A DNA stretch of 6,760 nt from Planctomycetota bacterium (GTDB lineage: Bacteria > Planctomycetota > Planctomycetia > Pirellulales > Pirellulaceae): positions 1 to 6,760 of the forward strand of contig JAHWKS010000308.1 of NCBI GenBank assembly GCA_019347795.1, read 5' to 3'. A model generated the notes under the pieces. It was not told where the DNA came from. It did no database searches and worked only from the letters and a program-made list of their open reading frames with translations. Positions 1 to 4,920 of the stretch are shown here, piece after piece (position 1 is the first letter of the stretch; each line of letters begins with the position of its first letter). The position numbers and the translations under genes are program-made.

Positions 1-782
1 TGTCGCCCGAGAGCGCCGAGATGACGAAGTACGTCGCCAACGCGTTGTTGGCGACCAAGATCAGCTTCATCAACGAGATGGCGAACCTCTGCGAGCGGCT
101 GGGCGCCGACGTGGACGCCGTGCGCCGCGGCATCGGGCACGATCGCCGCATCGGCTTCGCGTTCCTCTTCCCCGGCGTCGGCTACGGCGGAAGCTGCTTC
201 CCCAAAGACGTGCGGGCGCTGGAGCACCTCGCCCGCCGGGTCGGCCTGGAGCCGCAGATGCTCGCAGCCGTGGATGCGGTGAACGAGCGGCAAAAGCACG
301 TGCTGGTGGAAAAGGTGGAAGCCTGCTTCGGCGACGAGCTCTCCGGCAAGACGATTGCCGTGTGGGGACTGGCGTTCAAACCCAAAACGGACGACATCCG
401 CGAGGCGCCGGCGCTGGTGTTGATCGAGCACCTGCTGAAGCGCGGAGCGCGGGTCGCCGTGCACGATCCGGAAGCGATGGACAACGTCCGCGCGATCTAC
501 GGCGACCGCCTCGCCTACGCCGCCGCGCCGATGGAGGCGCTCGCCGGCGCCGACGCGCTGGCGATCAACACCGAGTGGGACGAATACCGCAATCCAAACA
601 TTGCGGAAATGAAGCGGCTCATGAAGTCCCCCACCATCTTCGACGGCCGCAATCTCTACAACCCCGAGGCGATGCGCGAAGCCGGCTTCGCCTACGACTC
701 CATTGGCCGCCAGCCGGTGAAGCCGGATTCGGCCACGCCCTCGGGCGATGCGTCGCCTCTCGCGATGAACGCCCGTCGTTGA
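1..782 (+). CDS. ugd: UDP-glucose 6-dehydrogenase, C-terminal part (5' truncated by window)
   Basis: The enzyme oxidises UDP-glucose to UDP-glucuronate with two NAD+, a cytosolic step that feeds acidic polysaccharide and sugar-nucleotide synthesis. The reading frame is open from position 3 and ends at TGA 780-782. The visible ~259 residues cover the central helical domain and the C-terminal UDP-binding domain; the N-terminal NAD-binding Rossmann fold lies off the window. Motifs seen are AEMTKYVAN near the start (its Lys is conserved in the family), [10 protein letters not shown] with the catalytic Cys encoded at 195-197, [12 protein letters not shown] in the C-terminal domain, and the family's NTEWDEYR segment. 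About 20 residues after the last conserved segment are Ser/Pro/Ala-rich and probably disordered. No catalytic residue visible here is missing. The first in-frame ATG (position 21) lies inside the conserved AEMTK motif and is not the true start. The family call is firm; GDP-mannose dehydrogenase is related but the motifs fit UDP-glucose better. Confidence 0.95.
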   Translation, partial: SPESAEMTKYVANALLATKISFINEMANLCERLGADVDAVRRGIGHDRRIGFAFLFPGVGYGGSCFPKDVRALEHLARRVGLEPQMLAAVDAVNERQKHVLVEKVEACFGDELSGKTIAVWGLAFKPKTDDIREAPALVLIEHLLKRGARVAVHDPEAMDNVRAIYGDRLAYAAAPMEALAGADALAINTEWDEYRNPNIAEMKRLMKSPTIFDGRNLYNPEAMREAGFAYDSIGRQPVKPDSATPSGDASPLAMNARR

Positions 783-814
783 TCGATCGCGGGAAGCGGA
801 AAACGCGAACGATC
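781..814 (+). terminator. Stem-loop just after ugd stop, possible terminator
   Basis: GATCGATCGCG (781-791) pairs with CGCGAACGATC (804-814), giving an 11-bp stem with one internal A-A mismatch and a 12-nt loop. It begins on the stop codon of the dehydrogenase gene. No T-run follows, so it is not a classic intrinsic terminator; it may only protect the 3' end of the message. A second small inverted repeat, ATCGG/CCGAT (815-826), follows directly. Confidence 0.35.
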
Positions 815-843
815 ATCGGCTCCGATTCTCCACCACGCCGGCC

Positions 844-852
844 TGCTATAAT
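844..852 (+). promoter_or_regulatory. Extended -10 promoter TGCTATAAT
   Basis: TGC followed by a perfect TATAAT (847-852) matches an extended -10 element of a sigma70-type promoter. The best -35 candidate (TTCTCC, 826-831) is poor and only 15 nt away, which fits reliance on the extended element. Transcription would start near 859, about 30 nt before the first possible start codon of the next gene, and could serve the whole run of short genes to 4055. Confidence 0.55.
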
Positions 853-888
853 CGTGAGAGGCGATCCAGACACGTCAGCGACAGCGAA

Positions 889-1254
889 TTGCGTGTGGTC
901 GTCTACATATGGGGAAACCTAACGGCGGACAACTTCACGCCGCGTGCGGGAAAAGATACGGTCGCCGGTCCCGGCCAGCACGCGGGGCTGTCGGCGTGGG
1001 ACGCGATGTCGGCCGGGAAAAAGGCCCAGGGGATCGACGTGGATAAGCTTCGCGCGCCGCTGAAAGCAATTCCCGACGATCCAACTCAGGGCGGCGCGCC
1101 CGGGCATTTCGCCATTGCTCCGGTGGATGAGACCGGCGAGGTGGATTCGACGCGGTTGGACGAATGGGCGTTGGCCCGCGGGACAGGTCAGATTCACGAG
1201 TTTACGCAGAACTTGCTCGATGCTGTCGTTCAACCGAATGCCCGTGGAGGCTAG
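889..1254 (+). CDS. Hypothetical protein, 121 codons, start uncertain
   Basis: I do not recognise this protein. The frame is open to TAG 1252-1254 and reads as a soluble, Gly/Pro/Asp-rich protein with no signal peptide or membrane segment. Segments that look structured are NFTPRAGKDT (residues 15-24), GIDVDKLRAPLKAIPDDP (48-65), APGHFAIAPVD (70-80) and a C-terminal helix after GTGQIHEFTQNLLDAV. The start is a problem: the only in-frame starts are TTG 889 and GTG 895, neither with a ribosome-binding site. An ATG at 909 lies one base out of frame, just before a GGGG run; with one G fewer it would read MGNLTADNFTPR, a more natural N-terminus. The true start may therefore be lost by mutation or hidden by a sequence error. 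The gene lies 3 nt upstream of the next CDS and is probably co-transcribed and coupled with it. Confidence 0.65.
   Translation: MRVVVYIWGNLTADNFTPRAGKDTVAGPGQHAGLSAWDAMSAGKKAQGIDVDKLRAPLKAIPDDPTQGGAPGHFAIAPVDETGEVDSTRLDEWALARGTGQIHEFTQNLLDAVVQPNARGG
1246..1250 (+). promoter_or_regulatory. Ribosome-binding site GGAGG for CDS 1258
   Basis: GGAGG ends 7 nt before ATG 1258 and sits inside the last codons of the preceding gene, so translation of the two is likely coupled. Confidence 0.7.
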
Positions 1255-1257
1255 GTC

Positions 1258-1749
1258 ATGAGCGTATTTTCCGTCGCTTCTTTTGCCCCGGTGGGGAGCA
1301 ACGATTACCTCGACCGCCTCGGCGTTCTGCCTCCACAACCGGACTTTCCGCCGAAAGTATGGACCGCCGTGCATCATGCAGTTCAGGAAGAATTGGCAGC
1401 GCTTGAAGTGGCGGTCCGCCGAAAGACGCCTCAACTGTCTGTGCGAAGGGGCCATACGACCGGAGAGAGTTTCTTCCTCTTTTCCTACGTCTCCTTCTCG
1501 ACCTCGGACCCGGCGCGCGACCCGGTCGTCGCCGGGGTTACATTTACGCCAACTGAACGAGGCGTAACTCTGGAGGCCGACGTTAGCGGCGAACAGAGCG
1601 GCGATTACGTTGCGTCATCGCGCATCGAAACCGTCGCCGGCGATAACGACGAGTTGCTCGCCACGGCGCGTGAGTTGACCCGATACCTTTGCCAATCTGC
1701 AGAGGCTATCGCTGCGGCTATCAACGAGCCATCTTCCCAAGTTGAGTGA
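1258..1749 (+). CDS. Hypothetical protein, 163 residues, alpha/beta
   Basis: I do not recognise the family. ATG 1258 has a good GGAGG site at 1246-1250 and follows the upstream stop by 3 nt. The sequence suggests a small soluble alpha/beta fold: an N-terminal helix (about residues 33-56, with AVQEELAALEVAV), strand-like segments in the middle (SFFLFSYVSFS, 71-81; DPVVAGVTFTP, 88-98; RGVTLEADVSGE, 101-112) and a C-terminal amphipathic helix (DELLATARELTRYLCQSAEAI, roughly 131-151 with the following Ala). No signal peptide, membrane segment or known catalytic motif is visible. Its place between the unknown 121-codon gene and the protease-like gene, all on one strand with short gaps, suggests a partner or accessory role. 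That is inference from context only. Confidence 0.75.
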   Translation: MSVFSVASFAPVGSNDYLDRLGVLPPQPDFPPKVWTAVHHAVQEELAALEVAVRRKTPQLSVRRGHTTGESFFLFSYVSFSTSDPARDPVVAGVTFTPTERGVTLEADVSGEQSGDYVASSRIETVAGDNDELLATARELTRYLCQSAEAIAAAINEPSSQVE

Positions 1750-1770
1750 AGTCGTGAACCGAGCAGAAAC

Positions 1771-2550
1771 ATGAGCGAAGCGCAAAGCAGTCACGGCTTG
1801 TCGTTGGACGAGAAAAAGAACTTTGTCCGCGGCGCGCTCGTGGACATGGCGAATCATACATTCGGATTCATCTGCAGCGTGATCGGCGTATCGGATTCAA
1901 AGACGGGTCGCCACTATGGCTCGGCGCTGCGCTGCAAGCTCAAGGGCCGGCGGGTGGTGATCACCGCTCGCCACGTGCTTGAGGCAGCGAAGCAGGAGCC
2001 TCTCGGCGTGGCTCTTTCCACGGGTTACGGCGAGCCGCCTTACGTGGTGCATGGGGACGTCAACATCGATCCGGTCGCCGACCTGGCCGTCTACTTTTTG
2101 CCCGACGACTATCCCTGTCCGGACGAATGCTTTTGGCCGCCGGAGCGCATTGATCGCCGCCTGGATAACCTCGCGACCGACTATCTGTTTCTCCATGGGT
2201 TTCCCGGCGCCGCTAGTTATTCCTCGCATCTTTTGGGCGGCGTGGTGACTAAGTCCCTTCCGTACGGGGCAATGCAGCGCCTCGAGCGACTGCCATCGAA
2301 TCTTGGGAGCTATCAGTTCGCCGTCGAATACGACCCCGTTGGAATGGTGAGCGAAACAGGCGCGCCGCGCGATCTTGTTGATCCGCGCGGCCTCGCAGGC
2401 AGTCCGGTTTGGCGCATCGGCGTGAGCGGTCGTTCTTCGCGGGAATGGAAAACCGGTGACAGCCTCCTCGTAGGGGTATTGACTCAGTGGCATCCGGACG
2501 AAAACCTCCTCGTCGCCACCTCAATGGAAAGACTGCCTCCGGAATGGTGA
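1771..2550 (+). CDS. Trypsin-fold (S1-like) protein with catalytic Ser replaced by Ala
   Basis: The 259-residue protein carries the outline of a chymotrypsin-like serine protease: a Gly-Ser strand then VVITARHVLE with the likely catalytic His68 (TARHV in place of TAAHC), NIDPVADLAVYFLP with the likely Asp104, and a C-terminal DPRGLAGSPVWRI. Aligned to GDSGGP or GMSGSP, the nucleophile position is Ala209 (GCA, 2395-2397), with Ser211 two residues later. It may thus be a non-catalytic pseudoprotease, or use a shifted serine. A late strand, SLLVGVLTQWH (231-241), matches the 'G-V' strand after the active site in this fold. No signal peptide is visible, so it probably acts in the cytosol. ATG 1771 lies 21 nt after the previous stop and has no clear ribosome-binding site. 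The fold call rests on motifs only; the Ala assignment depends on that alignment. Confidence 0.7.
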   Translation: MSEAQSSHGLSLDEKKNFVRGALVDMANHTFGFICSVIGVSDSKTGRHYGSALRCKLKGRRVVITARHVLEAAKQEPLGVALSTGYGEPPYVVHGDVNIDPVADLAVYFLPDDYPCPDECFWPPERIDRRLDNLATDYLFLHGFPGAASYSSHLLGGVVTKSLPYGAMQRLERLPSNLGSYQFAVEYDPVGMVSETGAPRDLVDPRGLAGSPVWRIGVSGRSSREWKTGDSLLVGVLTQWHPDENLLVATSMERLPPEW

Positions 2551-2705
2551 AGCTGGATAAGCGTGTGCATCGTTTCTTCTGGGAGCTGTGCAGATCACTG
2601 AGGATCCATGATCCAATCATGCAATCGACGCTGACGTATGCGGCCTTTTGCTCTGCCTACCAGGGAAGCGGCAGTTGGACGCACTCGTTCTGGACGCAAC
2701 GCTGA
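2544..2705 (+). CDS. Possible small ORF, 53 residues
   Basis: ATG 2544 overlaps the end of the protease-like gene (its TGA is 2548-2550), a layout common in coupled genes, and the frame runs to TGA 2703-2705, ending 16 nt before the next gene. The predicted peptide is basic and rich in aromatic residues (RVHRFFWELCRSLRI, later GSWTHSFW). There is no ribosome-binding site upstream, the same frame is open for some distance inside the protease gene, and I recognise no family. It may be a chance frame in an otherwise untranslated spacer, or the decayed end of a lost gene. Confidence 0.25.
   Translation: MVKLDKRVHRFFWELCRSLRIHDPIMQSTLTYAAFCSAYQGSGSWTHSFWTQR
2602..2621. repeat. Two overlapping short inverted repeats
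   Basis: GGATC-cat-GATCC (2602-2614) overlaps CATGA-tccaa-TCATG (2607-2621). Both have perfect 5-bp arms and lie in the spacer before the 2722 gene. They could be an operator or two mutually exclusive small hairpins, but arms this short are often chance. Confidence 0.25.
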
Positions 2706-2707
2706 CC

Positions 2708-2715
2708 GAGGGGGG
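2708..2715 (+). promoter_or_regulatory. Ribosome-binding site GAGGGGGG deciding start at 2722
   Basis: GAGGGGGG ends 6 nt before ATG 2722. It favours this start over the in-frame ATG at 2638, which would put a Ser/Arg-rich, unconserved-looking stretch of 28 residues in front and has no such site. Confidence 0.65.
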
Positions 2716-2721
2716 AAACTC

Positions 2722-3297
2722 ATGCCACTTTCATTTGCGACGCCGCCCGTCGATGGGACGGCCGTGCTCACGCGGGGTCTTCAAGATCTCTCCGCGGCTT
2801 CCACGCTGGGGGCAGCCGCCAAGGCGCCTCCCGGCGCGCAGGTGATGGAGCCCCATCCCGTGTATGAAATGGGGCTGAGCGACCTGGACGCCGGCAAGGG
2901 CTTCGGCGCCGGCTGGCGATACCTGCTCGTGGAGAATCAGAACATCGTCCAGGCCGCGGAGCTTTCCGGCCCGCCCCCCGGCGGCGGCCCTCCCAAGTTC
3001 AACGCGCTGACCACCGGTTACGCGGGCGCCATGGAGGACGTCTTCGACAAGGCGGAGCACCTGCCCGAGGTCGCCGGCCACGACTACGAGATCCGCGCCC
3101 TCCGCGTCCCGGGCTTGTACGTGATGGCGCTGTGGCTCAAGGACCTGAAGGGGACTGACGATCGCTTCTTGCTCGTCCCCCCGACGTTTCCCCCCTTCAA
3201 CAAAGACGCGGTCTACGACCCGAACGACCTTCTGCAGCTCTTGCACACCGCGGCATCGAAGAAGCTCGCTCAAGAGCAGCAAGTGAAGTATCCGTAA
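2722..3297 (+). CDS. Hypothetical protein, 191 residues
   Basis: I do not recognise the family. The start at 2722 is chosen for its ribosome-binding site at 2708-2715. The protein is soluble, with no signal peptide or membrane segment. From N to C it shows an Ala/Thr/Pro-rich start with a short helix (VLTRGLQDLSAASTLGAAAK), an acidic-aromatic segment (GFGAGWRYLLVENQNIVQAAEL, around residues 52-72), a Gly/Pro loop GPPPGGGPPK, a helix around GAMEDVFDKAEHLPEV, strands EIRALRVPGLYVMALWLKD and DRFLLVPPTFPPFN, and a C-terminal helix ending in KKLAQEQQVKYP. The LYVMALWLKD-then-FLLVPP pattern reads as two adjacent beta strands joined by a hydrophilic turn. Codon choice is strongly GC-ending, unlike the 1258 and 1771 genes upstream. 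It lies 26 nt before the DUF4058-like gene, very likely in the same transcript. Confidence 0.78.
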   Translation: MPLSFATPPVDGTAVLTRGLQDLSAASTLGAAAKAPPGAQVMEPHPVYEMGLSDLDAGKGFGAGWRYLLVENQNIVQAAELSGPPPGGGPPKFNALTTGYAGAMEDVFDKAEHLPEVAGHDYEIRALRVPGLYVMALWLKDLKGTDDRFLLVPPTFPPFNKDAVYDPNDLLQLLHTAASKKLAQEQQVKYP

Positions 3298-3310
3298 CGG
3301 TCGATGGTCC

Positions 3311-3316
3311 AGGAGG
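3311..3316 (+). promoter_or_regulatory. Ribosome-binding site AGGAGG for CDS 3324
   Basis: A perfect AGGAGG lies 7 nt before ATG 3324, the strongest translation signal in the window. Confidence 0.8.
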
Positions 3317-3323
3317 AAACGCT

Positions 3324-4055
3324 ATGCCGCTGCGCGACCACTTCCGATCTCCCGTGGATGATCTTCATTCCTGGGATGAACTGCACGGCGGATGGCCGAT
3401 GATGATCGTCCGCCGGTTGAACGAGGTCCTGCCCGAGCCCTACTTCGCCGCCCCCGGCGTGCATCTGGGAACGCTCTACGAGGTGGACGTGCGGACGTAT
3501 CAGGATCAACCGGACGGATCGCGCCGCGTGGATGAGGGAAATGGCGGAGTGGCGGTCGTTGCCTATGCCCCGCCGAAGCCGACTCTGACCTTAGAGCCGA
3601 AGCTGCCCAGCCAGGACGTCTATGAGGTTCGCATTTACGACCGCCGCCGCAATCGGCGGTTATTGGCGGCGATCGAACTGGTCAGCCCGTCGAACAAGGA
3701 TCGTCCGGAAACGCGGAGCACGTTCATCGCCAAGGCGGCGGCGCTGCTCAAGCACGACGTGTGCGTCGCAATCGTGGACGTTGTGACCACGAAGCGTTTC
3801 AATCTCTACGCCGAATTGATGCGTTTTCTCGAAAGCGCCGATCCGGCGCTCGGCAATAATCCGTCCCCCATCTACGCCTCGTCGCTCCGCATGCGCTACG
3901 CAGACGGTCGCCGCGTGATGGATACGTGGTACTATCCCCTCGCGATCGGCCAGCCCCTGCCGCCGCTCCCTATCTGGCTCAAGGAGACATTGGCGATCTC
4001 CCTCGACCTGGAGTCAGCGTACGAGGACACGTGCCGCACCTTGCGGATTCGGTGA
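3324..4055 (+). CDS. DUF4058-like family protein
   Basis: The 243-residue protein matches what I know of DUF4058: an N-terminus with Asp/His/Trp (MPLRDHF, then DDLHSWDELHGGWP), a segment RRLNEVLPEPYFAAPGVHLG (30-49) followed by LYEVDVRTY, and the hallmark VYEVRIYDRRRNRRLLAAIE then LVSPSNK (about 99-125). The family has no proven function. The spacing of Asp106, Glu118 and the SPSNK lysine resembles a PD-(D/E)XK nuclease core, as in Uma2-like proteins, but this is an inference from motif shape. After the core, KAAALLKHDVCVAIVDVV is the expected helix plus strand, and the C-terminal part carries PLPPLPIWLKETLAISLDLE, also typical of the family as I recall it. No signal peptide or membrane segment. 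AGGAGG at 3311-3316 fixes the start. Such genes occur in many copies in Planctomycetota and cyanobacteria. Confidence 0.8.
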   Translation: MPLRDHFRSPVDDLHSWDELHGGWPMMIVRRLNEVLPEPYFAAPGVHLGTLYEVDVRTYQDQPDGSRRVDEGNGGVAVVAYAPPKPTLTLEPKLPSQDVYEVRIYDRRRNRRLLAAIELVSPSNKDRPETRSTFIAKAAALLKHDVCVAIVDVVTTKRFNLYAELMRFLESADPALGNNPSPIYASSLRMRYADGRRVMDTWYYPLAIGQPLPPLPIWLKETLAISLDLESAYEDTCRTLRIR

Positions 4056-4094
4056 TGCGGCCATCGAGTTCTCGTGATCCTCGGCCGATTGGTT

Positions 4095-4123
4095 TTGACA
4101 CAATTCGCGTCGCTCGATATGCT
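4095..4123 (+). promoter_or_regulatory. Sigma70-type promoter TTGACA-N17-TATGCT
   Basis: A perfect -35 TTGACA (4095-4100) is followed at the ideal 17-nt spacing by TATGCT (4118-4123, 4 of 6 matches). Transcription would start near 4130. This places the receiver gene in a transcription unit of its own and argues against a translation start upstream of 4130. Confidence 0.65.
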
Positions 4124-4147
4124 CCCGGCCTGCCGTGCAGGGATGTG

Positions 4148-4199
4148 CGGCGAGCCGGAGGCACGGGCGAACAGGGACGTTCGCTCGCCGGCGGTTTTT
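4148..4199 (+). promoter_or_regulatory. Structured leader with hairpins and T5, possible attenuator or small RNA end
   Basis: Two alternative stems can form in the leader. GGGCGAAC (4165-4172) pairs with GTTCGCTC (4179-4186) around the loop AGGGAC, with one G-U pair. CGGCGAGC (4148-4155) pairs perfectly with GCTCGCCG (4183-4190). They share bases 4183-4186, so are mutually exclusive in full form. The outer stem is followed after four bases by TTTTT (4195-4199), as in an intrinsic terminator. This lies between the promoter and ATG 4221, so it could attenuate the receiver gene or end a ~70-nt small RNA. Fold energies were not computed. Confidence 0.35.
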
Positions 4200-4220
4200 G
4201 CCTCGATCAGCCCGCCGCGC

Positions 4221-4703
4221 ATGACGCCCGCCGCTACGCCCCCGCCTTGCTCTGAGCCCCTTTCGCCCCGTGTTTTGCTGGTGGACGCTTCGTCCGAGAA
4301 TCGCGAGGTGCTGCGTTTGGCGCTGGAGCGGCGGGGGGCGGAGATCCTGGAAGCGGGCGAGATCGACGCCGGTCTGGCCCTGGTGCGCGAGCAGCGGCCC
4401 GATGTGGTCGTGGTGGATCTGGAGTTGGCGCCGGGCGATGAAGCGGCGGCTTGGGAGCAGTTCGATCAGGCCGCCGAGCCGCACGCCGGGAGGGTGGTCA
4501 TTCTGGGCAACGTGCGCAGGTCCGCGGCGCCCGCCGGGGCCGCGCGGTTCTTCTCCAAGCCCTATCATTTCGCTCCACTCATCCATAAAATTGAGGAGCT
4601 GATGGGTTTTAGGGAGCTTGGACTCGGGAAGCGCGGATTCGAGGAAACGCGAGAGGAGTCAGGGGTCAGGAGTCAGGAGTCAGGAGTGATCCGAGGAACT
4701 TGA
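4221..4703 (+). CDS. Stand-alone receiver-domain (REC) protein, partly degenerate
   Basis: With the ATG at 4221 the product is 160 residues: a short Pro/Ala lead, one CheY-like receiver domain (about residues 17-128) and a tail. Receiver marks are PRVLLVDASSENREVL at the first strand, DVVVVDLEL with the phospho-acceptor Asp66, RVVILGNV at strand 4 and FFSKPYHF with the conserved Lys113-Pro. Two usual active-site residues are changed: the second acidic residue after Asp22 is Ala23, and the switch Thr/Ser at strand 4 is Gly96. There is no output domain, so it would act by protein contact or as a phosphate relay, probably with the kinase at 4921. The frame is open upstream to GTG 4074, but the promoter at 4095-4123 lies inside that extension; ATG 4143 is another option. 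The last ~15 residues (ESGVRSQESGV...) are encoded by heptamer repeats that have run into the gene end. Confidence 0.78.
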   Translation: MTPAATPPPCSEPLSPRVLLVDASSENREVLRLALERRGAEILEAGEIDAGLALVREQRPDVVVVDLELAPGDEAAAWEQFDQAAEPHAGRVVILGNVRRSAAPAGAARFFSKPYHFAPLIHKIEELMGFRELGLGKRGFEETREESGVRSQESGVIRGT

Positions 4704-4736
4704 ACTCACGAGGCGCGGATTCAGGGGAACGCGAGA

Positions 4737-4757
<21 letters not shown>
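4611..4757. repeat. Imperfect ~82-bp direct duplication of the receiver gene 3' end
   Basis: Bases 4613-4676 recur at 4695-4757. Over 4613-4656 I count 36 of 44 identical bases against the copy 82 nt downstream; after a one-base gap the next 19 bases (GTCAGGGGTCAGGAGTCAG) are identical. Both copies contain GCGCGGATTC and ACGCGAGAGG. The first copy is coding for the receiver tail; the second lies mostly beyond its stop codon. Confidence 0.75.
4656..4687 (+). repeat. Heptamer tandem repeat block A (GAGTCAG/GGGTCAG)
   Basis: Four full 7-bp units plus four bases: GAGTCAG, GGGTCAG, GAGTCAG, GAGTCAG, GAGT. The units differ only at the second base (A or G). The block lies inside the 3' end of the receiver gene and is translated there. 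Confidence 0.9.
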
Positions 4758-4847
<90 letters not shown>

Positions 4848-4908
4848 TCCTTGGTTCCTTAATGCCGGACACCACGATTCCGGGATCCCAGGATTCCTCG
4901 TGCGTAGC

Positions 4909-4913
4909 GGAGG
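4909..4913 (+). promoter_or_regulatory. Ribosome-binding site GGAGG deciding start at GTG 4921
   Basis: GGAGG ends 7 nt before GTG 4921. It lies downstream of the in-frame GTG at 4900, so it selects the 4921 start, after which the FHA domain begins at once (ASLFVIQGRDQGRRFEL). Confidence 0.75.
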
Positions 4914-4920
4914 CGGCGCT

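Noticed and set aside
362..922. Open frame of 186 codons overlapping the dehydrogenase gene
   Set aside because: It is almost all Arg/Ala/Gly and lies within a gene with certain motifs; a GC-rich frame shadow.
2638..2721. Upstream ATG 2638 for the 191-residue protein
   Set aside because: GAGGGGGG sits 6 nt before ATG 2722, while 2638 has no ribosome-binding site and adds an Arg/Ser-rich stretch of 28 residues.
4074..4220. N-terminal extension of the receiver protein from GTG 4074
   Set aside because: A good promoter (4095-4123) lies inside it, and the predicted residues are Cys/Arg/Pro-mixed with no domain. The start at 4221 is kept, with ATG 4143 as an alternative.
4873..4902. Palindrome around GGGATCCC with CACGA/TCGTG arms before the kinase gene
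   Set aside because: The arms are 5 bp with unequal internal loops; too weak to call a terminator or operator.
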